The notes below the pieces were generated by a model. That model made no database searches. It was not told the DNA's origin and saw only the letters and a program-made list of their open reading frames with translations. The position numbers and the translations under genes are program-made. A DNA stretch of 64,000 bases, taken from NCBI GenBank assembly GCA_001464935.1, contig LNEL01000060.1, positions 124,001-188,000 of the forward strand, in the 5' to 3' direction. The DNA comes from Gammaproteobacteria bacterium Ga0077536. GTDB lineage: Bacteria; Pseudomonadota; Gammaproteobacteria; Ga0077536. Shown here piece by piece: positions 46,954-54,970 of this stretch (positions are counted from its first letter, which is position 1; each line of letters opens with the position of its first letter).

Positions 46954-47580
46954 TCAGCTCTTGCTCTTCTTGTAGTCGTTGTAGAACTTCAGCACGCGGC
47001 GAACGTAGGTCTGCGTTTCCTGGTAGGGCGGGATTTGGCGGCCGTGCTTGATCACCGCATTCTCGCCGGCGTTGTAGGCCGCGAGCGCGAGTACCAGGTC
47101 GTTGTCGAACATCCCCAGCAGGTCTTTCAGATAGCGCGTGCCACCGGCGACATTCGCGCGCGGATCCTTCCGATCGCGCACGCCGTAGCGCTCCGCCGTG
47201 GCCGGCATCAGTTGCATCAGGCCGACGGCCCCCGCACGCGACACGGCGTTGGGGTCATAGGCGGACTCGGCGGTGATGACCGCGTGCAGCAGCGCCGACG
47301 GCAGCTTGTTGTGCTTGGCCGCGAGTTCGATCGTCGGCGCGAAACGCTTGCGGTTCTGCGCGAGGTGCCGGTAATTGATGGCACTGCTCGTCACTTCCGA
47401 CCAACCCTTCCAGGTCTTCACCAGCCGCTTGTAGCCGGTGTGCGCGGGCCGGTCGGTCAGGTACACGCGCCCGTACTTGTCGACATATTTGTAGATGTCG
47501 GCGCCGGCCACGATGGGCAGGCCTATCAGGAGCGCAATACCGAGATATCGCTTTAACTTGTTCTGCTTTGACTTTGACAT
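46954..47580 (-). CDS. Lytic transglycosylase (DUF4124 and SLT domains)
   Basis: 208-residue exported peptidoglycan-cleaving enzyme. N-terminal basic segment and hydrophobic helix (YLGIALLIGLPIVAGA) serve as signal. A DUF4124-like segment follows (YKYVDKYGRVYLTDRP). The SLT domain holds the catalytic Glu in LLHAVITAESAYDPNAVSRA and GAVGLMQLMPATAERYGV, then NVAGGTRYLKDLL and LALAAYNAGENAV. The start region and promoter lie in a strikingly AT-rich stretch (47588-47662). Confidence 0.92.
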   Translation of the reverse strand: MSKSKQNKLKRYLGIALLIGLPIVAGADIYKYVDKYGRVYLTDRPAHTGYKRLVKTWKGWSEVTSSAINYRHLAQNRKRFAPTIELAAKHNKLPSALLHAVITAESAYDPNAVSRAGAVGLMQLMPATAERYGVRDRKDPRANVAGGTRYLKDLLGMFDNDLVLALAAYNAGENAVIKHGRQIPPYQETQTYVRRVLKFYNDYKKSKS

Positions 47581-47587
47581 TCTGGGC

Positions 47588-47662
47588 TTTAATTCGCGTT
47601 GTTAATGTCAATTATTTTCTTATATTTTTAACTATATGAAATATATTCGAATAATGCCAGCC
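47588..47662. other. AT-rich island between the SLT gene and pgpA
   Basis: A ~75-bp stretch of about 80% A+T by eye (TCAATTATTTTCTTATATTT and neighbouring ATATGAAATATATTCGAATA) in an otherwise GC-rich window. On the minus strand it contains TTGACA and several TATAAG/TATAGT-like hexamers, so it can serve as promoter for the SLT gene. It also runs into the last codons of pgpA (Glu-Tyr-Ile-Ser-Tyr-Ser). Confidence 0.6.
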
Positions 47663-48122
47663 CCGCGCCCGCATATAGCGCGGCGAGCAGATCGTCGAGC
47701 ATCACGCCGAGTCCGCCGGCCACCTTGCCATCGGCCCAGCGCACCGGCCACGGCTTCCAGATGTCGAAAATCCTGAACAGCACGAATCCCAAGGCTAGGC
47801 TGGCCAGGCTGCCCGAACCGCAAACTAGCGTAAAAAACACCCCGACGACTTCGTCCCAGACGATCGCCGGGTGATCGTGCACCCCCAGCGCCCGGGCCGT
47901 CCGCGCGCATAGCGGCACCCCGACCAGGAACATCAGGACCAGCGCCACCGCGCAGACCTGCCAGCCCAGCGGGGCCAGCCCGAGGTAAACCCCGACGCCG
48001 ACGACCGAGCCAAAGGTCCCGGGCGCCTTCGGCGCGAGGCCGCTGCCGCCGCCGAGCGCCAGAAAGTGTCCGGGATCGCGCAGCCAGGTCCAGTCCGGCC
48101 GGCGTGCGCCTCCTGCGCTCAC
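47628..48122 (-). CDS. pgpA: Phosphatidylglycerophosphatase A
   Basis: Inner-membrane phosphatase giving phosphatidylglycerol (164 aa). Family signs: GGGSGLAPKAPGTFGSVVG, HDHPAIVWDEVVGVFFTL with the acidic Asp-Glu, FRIFDIWKPWPVRWAD and GGLGVMLDDLLAALYAG. Four hydrophobic segments. It overlaps the VKOR-fusion gene stop by 4 nt (ATGA). Confidence 0.95.
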   Translation of the reverse strand: MSAGGARRPDWTWLRDPGHFLALGGGSGLAPKAPGTFGSVVGVGVYLGLAPLGWQVCAVALVLMFLVGVPLCARTARALGVHDHPAIVWDEVVGVFFTLVCGSGSLASLALGFVLFRIFDIWKPWPVRWADGKVAGGLGVMLDDLLAALYAGAGLALFEYISYS

Positions 48123-48976
48123 GGCGCGTCAGGCACGGGGACGCCGCTCATCAGCGCAAGCTGCCGGACGCTCAGCATGCGCGTATAGCGGTTGCCGTTG
48201 ATGATCCAGGTCGGGTAACCCTTGATCTCGTGCGCCACGCACTCGGTGGCCTGCGGCGCCTTGGGGCCGTTCGGCGCGCATTCGACATACGGCAGGTGAC
48301 GTCCCGCCGCGCCGAACAGCGCTTTCTGCTGCTGGCAGTGCGGGCACCAAGAGGCGCCGTAGAACTTCGCGCCGGCAGCGGTCAGGGCGTCCGCCACGGC
48401 CCGTTGATGCGGGTCCTCGGGCCCGGCCGCCGGGTCGAAGACGCCGGCGTAATGCAGATGGAGCACGACCAGCACCAAGCCTGCGATGCCGGCGCTCGTC
48501 AGGCGCCAGGCGGGCGGCATCGGCGCGGGCGACTGCCGCCAGGTCAAGGCCATGGCCGCGACCCACAGCGCGAGCGATCCGAGGCACCACACACAGGTGG
48601 CGTCGAGTTCGAGGATGCCGACGAGCGTCAGGTAGACACTGATGAACAGGCCGACACAGGCGAGCAGCACCTGCGCGCGCCAGCGGCCCGCCTGCGCGCG
48701 CATGGCCCACGTCGCGAGGCCAAGCGCGGCGAACGCCATGCAGCCCCAAGCCGCGAGCGGCACACCGAACAGCGTCGACCAGCGGCTCGACTGCACGACA
48801 TCGCAACCACTGCCGGCAGCACAGAAGGCCAGTGCGTCCTGACGGCCGGACATGTAGGTCAGGTAAGCCGTCAGCAGCACGCCGACGACCGACAGCGCGA
48901 GCATCGGCACATCGGCGCCCGTCGCGGCCCGCGCCGTCGCGGTGGATTTTCGGGCGCCGCTTTTCTGATTCGTCAT
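48119..48976 (-). CDS. Vitamin K epoxide reductase (VKOR)-thioredoxin fusion
   Basis: 285 aa from the ATG at 48976. Four to five membrane segments form a VKOR domain with the loop pair Cys...Cys in AFCAAGSGCDVVQSS and the quinone-side CxxC in ATCVWCLGSLAL. The C-terminal periplasmic thioredoxin-like domain has Cys-Pro-His-Cys in GASWCPHCQQQK and the cis-Pro loop KGYPTWIINGNRY. Such fusions oxidise cysteines in exported proteins and pass electrons to quinone, replacing or adding to DsbB/DsbA. It lies upstream of pgpA in one unit and is divergent from lpxD. Confidence 0.93.
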   Translation of the reverse strand: MTNQKSGARKSTATARAATGADVPMLALSVVGVLLTAYLTYMSGRQDALAFCAAGSGCDVVQSSRWSTLFGVPLAAWGCMAFAALGLATWAMRAQAGRWRAQVLLACVGLFISVYLTLVGILELDATCVWCLGSLALWVAAMALTWRQSPAPMPPAWRLTSAGIAGLVLVVLHLHYAGVFDPAAGPEDPHQRAVADALTAAGAKFYGASWCPHCQQQKALFGAAGRHLPYVECAPNGPKAPQATECVAHEIKGYPTWIINGNRYTRMLSVRQLALMSGVPVPDAP

Positions 48977-49099
48977 CGTGTTCCCCGGGTTGACTGACGC
49001 AGGCATCGCAGGCCCGCAGGTATACCAATAATGCAGCGCTTCAGTCACCATGCCGCGGCGGGCGGACCCGCGTCCGGCGACCCAGATGAAGGGGCATCA

Positions 49100-50092
49100 G
49101 TGCTGACACTCGGCGATATTGCACAGCGTTTCGACCTCGAAGTCCGCGGCGACCGCACGCTCGCGATCGCGGGCGTCTGCGGCATCACTGACAATCTTCC
49201 AGACCATCTGTCCTTCGTCGCCAGGGCGAAGCACGCGCGCGCGGCGCAGACGTCGAGCATTCCTGCCTTCATCGTGCGCCCCGGCATCGACGTCGACGGC
49301 AAAGCCTGCCTCGTGCACGACAATCCCGAATATGCCGTGGCATTGATTGGCCGCCTGTTCGAACGCTCGCAGTACACACAACTGGACGCGATCCATCCCA
49401 GCGCCGTGATCGATCCGTCGGCGCGGCTCGGCGACGGCGTGCGTATCGGCCCGTTCGTCGTGATCGGTCAGGGCGTCGCGATCGGCGCGCGCAGCGTCGT
49501 GCATGCAGGTAGCGTGCTGATGGACCGCGTCGCGCTCGGGGAGGACTGCCTGATCCATCCGCGTGTGACGATTCGCGAAGACTGCCTGCTCGGCCATCGG
49601 GTCATCGTGCAGCCGGGCGCCGTGATCGGCGCCGATGGCTACGGCTTCGTCGCCCACGAAGGGCATCACTACAAGGTGCCGCAACTCGGCAACGTGGTGA
49701 TCGCCGACGACGTCGAGATCGGCGCCAATTCAACGATCGACCGCGGACGGTTCACCGCCACCACGATTGGCCGCGGCACGAAGATCGACAATCTCGTGAT
49801 GGTCGCGCACAACGTGCAGGTCGGCGAGGACTGCCTGCTCGTGGCGCAGACGGGGATCTCCGGCAGTACCCGGCTCGGCGACCGTGTGACGCTCGCCGGC
49901 CAGGTCGGTGTGACGGGCCACCTGAACGTGTGCAGTGACGTCACGGTGCTCGGCAAGTCCGTCATCGCGAAGCACGTGCTCAAGCCCGGCACCTACGCCG
50001 GCATTCCGATTCGGCCGGCCGATCAGTGGCGCAAGACCGTCGCCTGGCTCAACGCGCAGGCCAAGGGCGCCAGCGACGGCGACGACGACTGA
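49100..50092 (+). CDS. lpxD: UDP-3-O-(3-hydroxyacyl)glucosamine N-acyltransferase
   Basis: Third enzyme of lipid A synthesis (330 aa from GTG 49100). The start is chosen because AAGGGG lies 5 nt upstream and homology begins there (LTLGDIAQRFDLEVRG); an ATG at 49031 would add 23 residues. The uridine-binding N-domain ends near residue 100, then come many hexapeptide repeats forming a left-handed beta-helix with the catalytic His segment ADGYGFVAHEGHHYKVPQLG. Usual partners (bamA, skp, fabZ, lpxA) are absent, so this is an isolated locus and perhaps a second copy. Confidence 0.93.
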   Translation: MLTLGDIAQRFDLEVRGDRTLAIAGVCGITDNLPDHLSFVARAKHARAAQTSSIPAFIVRPGIDVDGKACLVHDNPEYAVALIGRLFERSQYTQLDAIHPSAVIDPSARLGDGVRIGPFVVIGQGVAIGARSVVHAGSVLMDRVALGEDCLIHPRVTIREDCLLGHRVIVQPGAVIGADGYGFVAHEGHHYKVPQLGNVVIADDVEIGANSTIDRGRFTATTIGRGTKIDNLVMVAHNVQVGEDCLLVAQTGISGSTRLGDRVTLAGQVGVTGHLNVCSDVTVLGKSVIAKHVLKPGTYAGIPIRPADQWRKTVAWLNAQAKGASDGDDD

Positions 50093-50105
50093 GCGGCACC
50101 CGCGC

Positions 50106-51020
50106 TCACGCGCGGGCTGGCGCGGAGCGCCCCACCTCCAGGATCACGATGCCGACGACGATGGTCAGGGCGCCGACGATCTGCATCACCTCCAGGCGTT
50201 CATCAAGCCCGAACCAGGCCATCGCGAGCGTCGCGGGCGGGCCGACCGAGGTCAGAATCGCCGCGCGCGCGGCGCCAATGCGCCCGATGCCGGCGGACAG
50301 CATGAACAGTGGCATCACGTTCGTGAATACCGTCATCACCACCAGCAGCGCCCAGTCGTAGCGGTCGAGCGCGAACAGCGCCACCGGCCCGCTCGTCACG
50401 AGAAAATGCACGCTCAGTCCGAGCGCCGCCGCGGTCGCCGCGACGACCAGGAAGCCGACGCTGCCAAGCAGTCTGCCGACGTGCTCATTGGTCAGCAGGT
50501 AAGCGGCGAAAGTCGCCGCCGCAATCAGCACGTAGCAGGCGCCGCGCGCGTTCGCCGCCCACAGCCCCGCATCGAAGCCGCCCACGGCAAGGCCGACCCC
50601 GATGAAAGTCGTCAGCGCGGCCAGCAGTTCGCGGCGTGCTGGCCGCTCGGCGCGCAGCAGCGCGCGTGCGAACACGACGATGGCGGGATAGGTGAACAGC
50701 AGTGCACGTTCGAGACTCGCATCGATCAACTGCAGCGCGCGAAAATCGAACCAGGTACCAACGTAATAGCCCGCAAGGCCGCCGAGCGCGGCCAGGATCC
50801 ACACTGACCGCGGCGCAGCAAATACACGGGGCAGTTCGTTTCGCCACAGCGCCCAACCCCAGATGAACGGCAGCGACAGCACGGCACGCGTCACCAGCAG
50901 TGCTTCGAGCTGCACACCGTTCGCATACAGCAGCTTGGCGAAAATCCCCTTTGCAGCAAGCAGTAATGCACCGCCGAGCACCAGCACGAGCGCCAGCGGA
51001 TCGCTGCGCCGCGGACTCAT
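50106..51020 (-). CDS. EamA/DMT-family transporter
   Basis: 304-residue inner-membrane protein from the ATG at 51020 with ten hydrophobic segments in two homologous EamA halves (first from ALVLVLGGALLLAAKGIFAK, second from ACYVLIAAATFAAYLLTNE). Drug/metabolite transporters of this type export amino acids, nucleobases or other small molecules; the substrate cannot be inferred. It is convergent with lpxD (13 nt apart) and divergent from the GntR regulator, a possible controller. Confidence 0.88.
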   Translation of the reverse strand: MSPRRSDPLALVLVLGGALLLAAKGIFAKLLYANGVQLEALLVTRAVLSLPFIWGWALWRNELPRVFAAPRSVWILAALGGLAGYYVGTWFDFRALQLIDASLERALLFTYPAIVVFARALLRAERPARRELLAALTTFIGVGLAVGGFDAGLWAANARGACYVLIAAATFAAYLLTNEHVGRLLGSVGFLVVAATAAALGLSVHFLVTSGPVALFALDRYDWALLVVMTVFTNVMPLFMLSAGIGRIGAARAAILTSVGPPATLAMAWFGLDERLEVMQIVGALTIVVGIVILEVGRSAPARA

Positions 51021-51163
51021 GCGCAGCCCGCCGGTTGCGGACGTGCGCGTGGAAAGATACTTTTCACCCACGGTTGGACAGCGGCGCCGGGCGCGTCCCT
51101 TCGTAGCATAAAAACGAAATTGCACGGCGCCGGCCCTGCCGGAAGCCGCGGGGAGTGAGGCGC

Positions 51164-51823
51164 ATGAGCAAGGCCGCGGATCTCGCCTACGAGCGGATCA
51201 GGAACAAGATCATCACCGGCGACTACGTGGCCGGATCCCATCTGAAGGAAGAGCAGGTCGCCGAGGATGCCGGCGTCAGCCGCACGCCCGTACGCGAAGC
51301 GTTGCGTCGACTCGATGCCGAACACCTCGTGAAGTTCGTACCGAATCGCGGCGCCTATGTCGCGTCGTGGTCGACCGCCGACATCGAAGAGATATTCATC
51401 CTGCGCGCCATGTTCGAAGGCCATGCCGCCTATCGCGCCGCGAGCCGGATCACGCCGGCGGCGCTCACCGAACTCGAGGCCTGCGCCGACGCCATCGATG
51501 AGCAGTTGCCCGGCCAGACCGAGCGACAGCGCTTCGCCATCCTCGCCGCGAACCAGCGCTTTCACGCCATCGTGCTCGACGCTGCGCACAGCGAACGTCT
51601 CAACAAGGCACTGTCGTGGCTGGTCGAGATCCCGATCATCCTGCGCACCTTCGAGCGCTACACCGAGCGCGACATCATGCGCAGCAATCATCATCACCGC
51701 GAGATGATCGACGCCTTCCGGACCCGCGATGCGCGTTGGGCACAGAACGTCATGGACACGCACCTGCGTGCCGCCTTCCGGCGTTACGTCGTTCACGGCA
51801 ACGGGAGCGGGAGCGGGAACTGA
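51164..51823 (+). CDS. GntR-family transcriptional regulator, FCD (FadR/VanR-like) class
   Basis: 219 aa. The N-terminal winged helix is seen in ADLAYERIRNKIITGDYVAG and EDAGVSRTPVREALRRLDAE; the C-terminal all-helical FCD ligand domain has metal-site residues (Asp/His) in ANQRFHAIVLDAAHS, and SNHHHREMIDAF. Start is ATG 51164, with GGGAG 8-9 nt upstream; a GTG at 51155 is too close to that site. Possible targets are itself, the divergent DMT transporter, or the convergent HMG-CoA lyase gene (4 nt away). Confidence 0.9.
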   Translation: MSKAADLAYERIRNKIITGDYVAGSHLKEEQVAEDAGVSRTPVREALRRLDAEHLVKFVPNRGAYVASWSTADIEEIFILRAMFEGHAAYRAASRITPAALTELEACADAIDEQLPGQTERQRFAILAANQRFHAIVLDAAHSERLNKALSWLVEIPIILRTFERYTERDIMRSNHHHREMIDAFRTRDARWAQNVMDTHLRAAFRRYVVHGNGSGSGN

Positions 51824-51827
51824 GTCG

Positions 51828-52739
51828 TCAGCCGGCGGCGAGCGCCGGCGGAAACACGCTGGCGCGGCTGACCATCGCCGGCGTCGGCGCGCCGAGCGGC
51901 CCGGCGAGCCATTTCGCCACCGCGATCATGCCCTCGAGCGACATGCCGCTGCGGTACCCCATGCGTTCGAGCATGTACAGCAGGTCCTCGGTGCCGACAT
52001 TGCCGGTTGCACCGGGCGCGAAGGGGCAACCGCCCACCCCACCGCAACTCGCATCGAAAATGCGCACGCCCGCCTCGGCGGCGGCATAGACGTTCGCGAT
52101 GCCGGTATTGCGCGTGTTGTGGCAATGCAGCCGCAGCGGCGTGGCGCCGAGGATCGGCAGCACCTGTTGGAGCATCGCGCTGATCTGCCCCGGCACGGCG
52201 ACGCCGATCGTGTCGGCCAGCGCAATCTCGTCGACACCCAGATCGGCATAGGCGCGGACCATGTCGAGGACACGCGATACCGGCACTTCGCCTTCGAACG
52301 GACAGCCGAAGGCCGCGGCGATCGTCACGCCGAAGAACCGCCCGGCCGCCTGTGCGGCACGCGCCATGTCGCGGATCTGCTGATACATCTGCGCCGATGT
52401 CACACCCTGGTTGCGCTGGCAGAAGGTGTCGCTGGCGACCGCCACCGAGTTGATCTGATCAATGCCGCTGGCCGCCGCGCGCTCGAAGCCGCGCTGATTC
52501 AGCACGAGCCCGATGTAGCTGACGCCGGGCCGGCGCGGCAGTCGGGCAATCACTTCGTCGGCATCGGCCATCTGCGGGACGCGCTTCGGGTTCACGAAAC
52601 TCGCGACTTCGAGGCGGCGCGCGCCGGCGTCGATGAGCCGGGTGATGAATTCGATCTTGGTGTCGGTGTCGACGAGCGTGGGCTGGCTCTGCAGGCCGTC
52701 GCGCGGGCCGACTTCGACGATTTCAACTGGAATGCTCAT
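51828..52739 (-). CDS. Hydroxymethylglutaryl-CoA lyase
   Basis: TIM-barrel enzyme that splits HMG-CoA into acetyl-CoA and acetoacetate in leucine breakdown (303 aa). Start motif EIVEVGPRDGLQSQP (catalytic Asp), metal His pair in RLHCHNTRNTGIAN and the active-site Cys region DASCGGVGGCPFAPGATGNV, close to the family signature GGxGGCP. Other leucine-degradation genes are not adjacent. Related pyruvate-carboxyltransferase-like lyases are the alternative. Confidence 0.93.
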   Translation of the reverse strand: MSIPVEIVEVGPRDGLQSQPTLVDTDTKIEFITRLIDAGARRLEVASFVNPKRVPQMADADEVIARLPRRPGVSYIGLVLNQRGFERAAASGIDQINSVAVASDTFCQRNQGVTSAQMYQQIRDMARAAQAAGRFFGVTIAAAFGCPFEGEVPVSRVLDMVRAYADLGVDEIALADTIGVAVPGQISAMLQQVLPILGATPLRLHCHNTRNTGIANVYAAAEAGVRIFDASCGGVGGCPFAPGATGNVGTEDLLYMLERMGYRSGMSLEGMIAVAKWLAGPLGAPTPAMVSRASVFPPALAAG

Positions 52740-52889
52740 GTCACGCTGCCATCGCGGGGAATCCTCCGATTGTATCCAGATGCGCGGCCCGCAGCCCAGC
52801 CGGCGACGGTCATGCGCCTGTCATCCGGCGGGTGGAAAGTGCGGGCGCTCGAGACCTGCCTTGCCCGTCCCCTGATCCCCCCGGATCAC

Positions 52890-52912
52890 GGGGCGGGACT
52901 TCTCCCCGCCCC
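52890..52912. terminator. Hairpin abutting the truncated hemoglobin stop codon
   Basis: 8-bp stem GGGGCGGG / CCCGCCCC with a 7-nt loop, directly next to the minus-strand stop codon at 52913. GC-rich, without a U-tract. Confidence 0.4.
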
Positions 52913-53335
52913 TCACTCGCGATTGCGCACCCGCTCCGCCGGTACCGACAGCTGCCGGAACAGATATCGCTTGAAGTCGTCAGCGTAGGGTTGCCGGTCG
53001 AGCGCCTCGACCATGCACGCGAGCCAGGCATCGCGCGCGGCGGTGTCGACCGCCAGATGCGCGTGCACGCCGGGGATGGAAATCGCGCCGTACTTCTCCT
53101 GGTAACGCTTCGGGCCGTTGAGCCAGCCGCACAGGAAGCGCGCGAGCTTGTCGCGCGAGACAGCCAGGTCCGCCGGGTGCATCGCACGGATCCTCGCCGC
53201 TTCGGGCAGGCGCTCCATCGCGTCGTAAAACGCGTCGACGAGCCGGACTATCCCCTCCTCGCCCCCGGCCGCGACAAAGGAAGCGTCGCCCACGCCGTAC
53301 ACGGGCCGGTTCTCTGCTGTGTCATCGTCTTGCAT
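52913..53335 (-). CDS. Group II truncated hemoglobin
   Basis: 140-residue heme protein. Conserved parts: EEGIVRLVDAFYDAMERLPE (helices A-B), FLCGWLNGPKRYQEKYG, the proximal His in IPGVHAHLAVDTAARD and the TrHb2 Trp in AWLACMVEAL. Members handle NO or O2 stress in the cytoplasm. Divergent from the glutathione reductase gene (86 nt), which fits a redox-stress locus. Confidence 0.92.
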   Translation of the reverse strand: MQDDDTAENRPVYGVGDASFVAAGGEEGIVRLVDAFYDAMERLPEAARIRAMHPADLAVSRDKLARFLCGWLNGPKRYQEKYGAISIPGVHAHLAVDTAARDAWLACMVEALDRQPYADDFKRYLFRQLSVPAERVRNRE

Positions 53336-53421
53336 GCCACCAGTGTAAGCGACGCCGGCCGCCGAGGTTCAGGTGCAGGTGGCATTCCAGTATCCTGCCG
53401 ACACGAACGATGAGGTGACGG

Positions 53422-54780
53422 ATGAGCAAGTACGACTTCGATTTCTTCGTGATCGGCGCCGGATCCGGCGGTGTGCGCGCCGCCCGCATGGCGGCGACCT
53501 TCGGCGCCCGCGTCGCCGTGGCCGAGGATCGCTATTTCGGCGGCACCTGCGTCAATGTCGGCTGCATTCCGAAGAAGCTGTTCGTCTATGCGTCGAAGAT
53601 CAGCGAGGAACTCGCGATTGCGCCAGGCTACGGCTGGACGGTGCCGCCAGGCAGCTTCGACTGGCCGACGCTGGTGCGCCACAAGGACGCCGAGATCGCG
53701 CGCCTCAACGGCGTCTACGAGCGCCTGCTGAAGGGCGCGGGCTGCGAGGTCCTCAATGGCCGCGCGACGCTCGTCGATCCCCACACCGTCGAGGTCGCCG
53801 GCCGGCGCGTGAGCGCCGGGCACATCCTGGTCGCCACCGGCGGCTGGCCGACGGTGCCCGACATTCCCGGCCGCGAACACATCATGACCTCGAACGAAAT
53901 CTTCCATCTGCCGGCGCTGCCGCGGCGCATGGTGGTCGTCGGCGGGGGCTATATCGCGGTGGAGTTCGCCGGCATCCTGCAGGGCCTCGGCTGCGCGGTG
54001 ACGCAGCTCTATCGCGGCGAACTGTTCCTGCGCGGCTTCGATCTCGAGATTCGCCAGTTCCTCGCCGAACAGATGCGCCACAAGGGCGTGGACCTGCGCT
54101 TCGACACGGATGTCGCGCGCATCGAGCGCCACGGCGACGCGCTGCGCCTCACCCTGAAAGACAGCAGCACCCTCGACTGCGATGGCGTGCTCTACGCCAC
54201 CGGCCGCCACCCGAACAGCGCGAATCTCGGTCTCGAAGCCTGCGGTGTCGCACTCGACAAGGCGGGCGCAGTCGTCGTCGACGGCGAGTACCGCACGAAC
54301 GTGCCGTCGATCTACGCCGTCGGTGATGTGACCAATCGCGTGAACCTGACGCCGGTTGCCCTGGCTGAAGGCATGGCGCTCGCGCGGCGCCTGTTCGCCG
54401 GCAAGTCCTACCAGGTCGATTACGATTACATCCCGACGGCCGTGTTCAGCCAGCCGCCGATCGGCACCGTCGGTCTCAGCGAAGAGCAGGCGCAGCAGCA
54501 GTACGGGGCGATCGACGTGTTCACGTCGAGCTTCACGCCGCTGCGTTTCACGATTTCGCCGGTCAAGGAAAAGGCCTTCATGAAGCTCATCGTCGACAAG
54601 GCGAGCCAGCGCGTCGTGGGCCTGCATCTGTGCGGGGAAGATGCCGGGGAGATCACGCAGGGCTTCGCGGTCGCGATGCGTGCCGGCGCCACCAAGCAGA
54701 TCTTCGACACGACCATCGGCATCCACCCGACCGCGGCCGAGGAGTTCGTGACGATGCGCGAGCCGGTGCGCTCGACCTGA
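53422..54780 (+). CDS. gor: Glutathione-disulfide reductase
   Basis: FAD enzyme using NADPH to reduce GSSG (452 aa). FAD motif [18 protein letters not shown], redox disulfide in [24 protein letters not shown] Rossmann motif [16 protein letters not shown] with a basic pocket (Arg in [13 protein letters not shown]), and the C-terminal [11 protein letters not shown] with the catalytic His-Glu pair. Length and motifs fit glutathione rather than mercuric or lipoamide reductase. Confidence 0.94.
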   Translation: MSKYDFDFFVIGAGSGGVRAARMAATFGARVAVAEDRYFGGTCVNVGCIPKKLFVYASKISEELAIAPGYGWTVPPGSFDWPTLVRHKDAEIARLNGVYERLLKGAGCEVLNGRATLVDPHTVEVAGRRVSAGHILVATGGWPTVPDIPGREHIMTSNEIFHLPALPRRMVVVGGGYIAVEFAGILQGLGCAVTQLYRGELFLRGFDLEIRQFLAEQMRHKGVDLRFDTDVARIERHGDALRLTLKDSSTLDCDGVLYATGRHPNSANLGLEACGVALDKAGAVVVDGEYRTNVPSIYAVGDVTNRVNLTPVALAEGMALARRLFAGKSYQVDYDYIPTAVFSQPPIGTVGLSEEQAQQQYGAIDVFTSSFTPLRFTISPVKEKAFMKLIVDKASQRVVGLHLCGEDAGEITQGFAVAMRAGATKQIFDTTIGIHPTAAEEFVTMREPVRST

Positions 54781-54840
54781 AAAGCCCCCATCCGGGCGAT
54801 GAATCTGGCGCTTGCGCCGGCGATGATGAAAAGAATCTAG

Positions 54841-54866
54841 CCACGGAGAACACGGAGAGCACGGAG
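54841..54866. repeat. Single copy of the CACGGAGAA 9-nt-periodic repeat
   Basis: Three units of a 9-mer (CACGGAGAA, CACGGAGAG, CACGGAGGA) after the gor stop. The same unit forms the arms of the inverted pairs at 37684-37814 and 56651-56746. Confidence 0.6.
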
Positions 54867-54970
54867 GAAGATCGGGTGGGTAAGCAGCACCGATACTGGT
54901 GAGCGGCACGCATCGACCCCTCTTTCTCCAGGCCACCGTGACGCCGTGTACGGCTGAATAGGGAGTGGAC

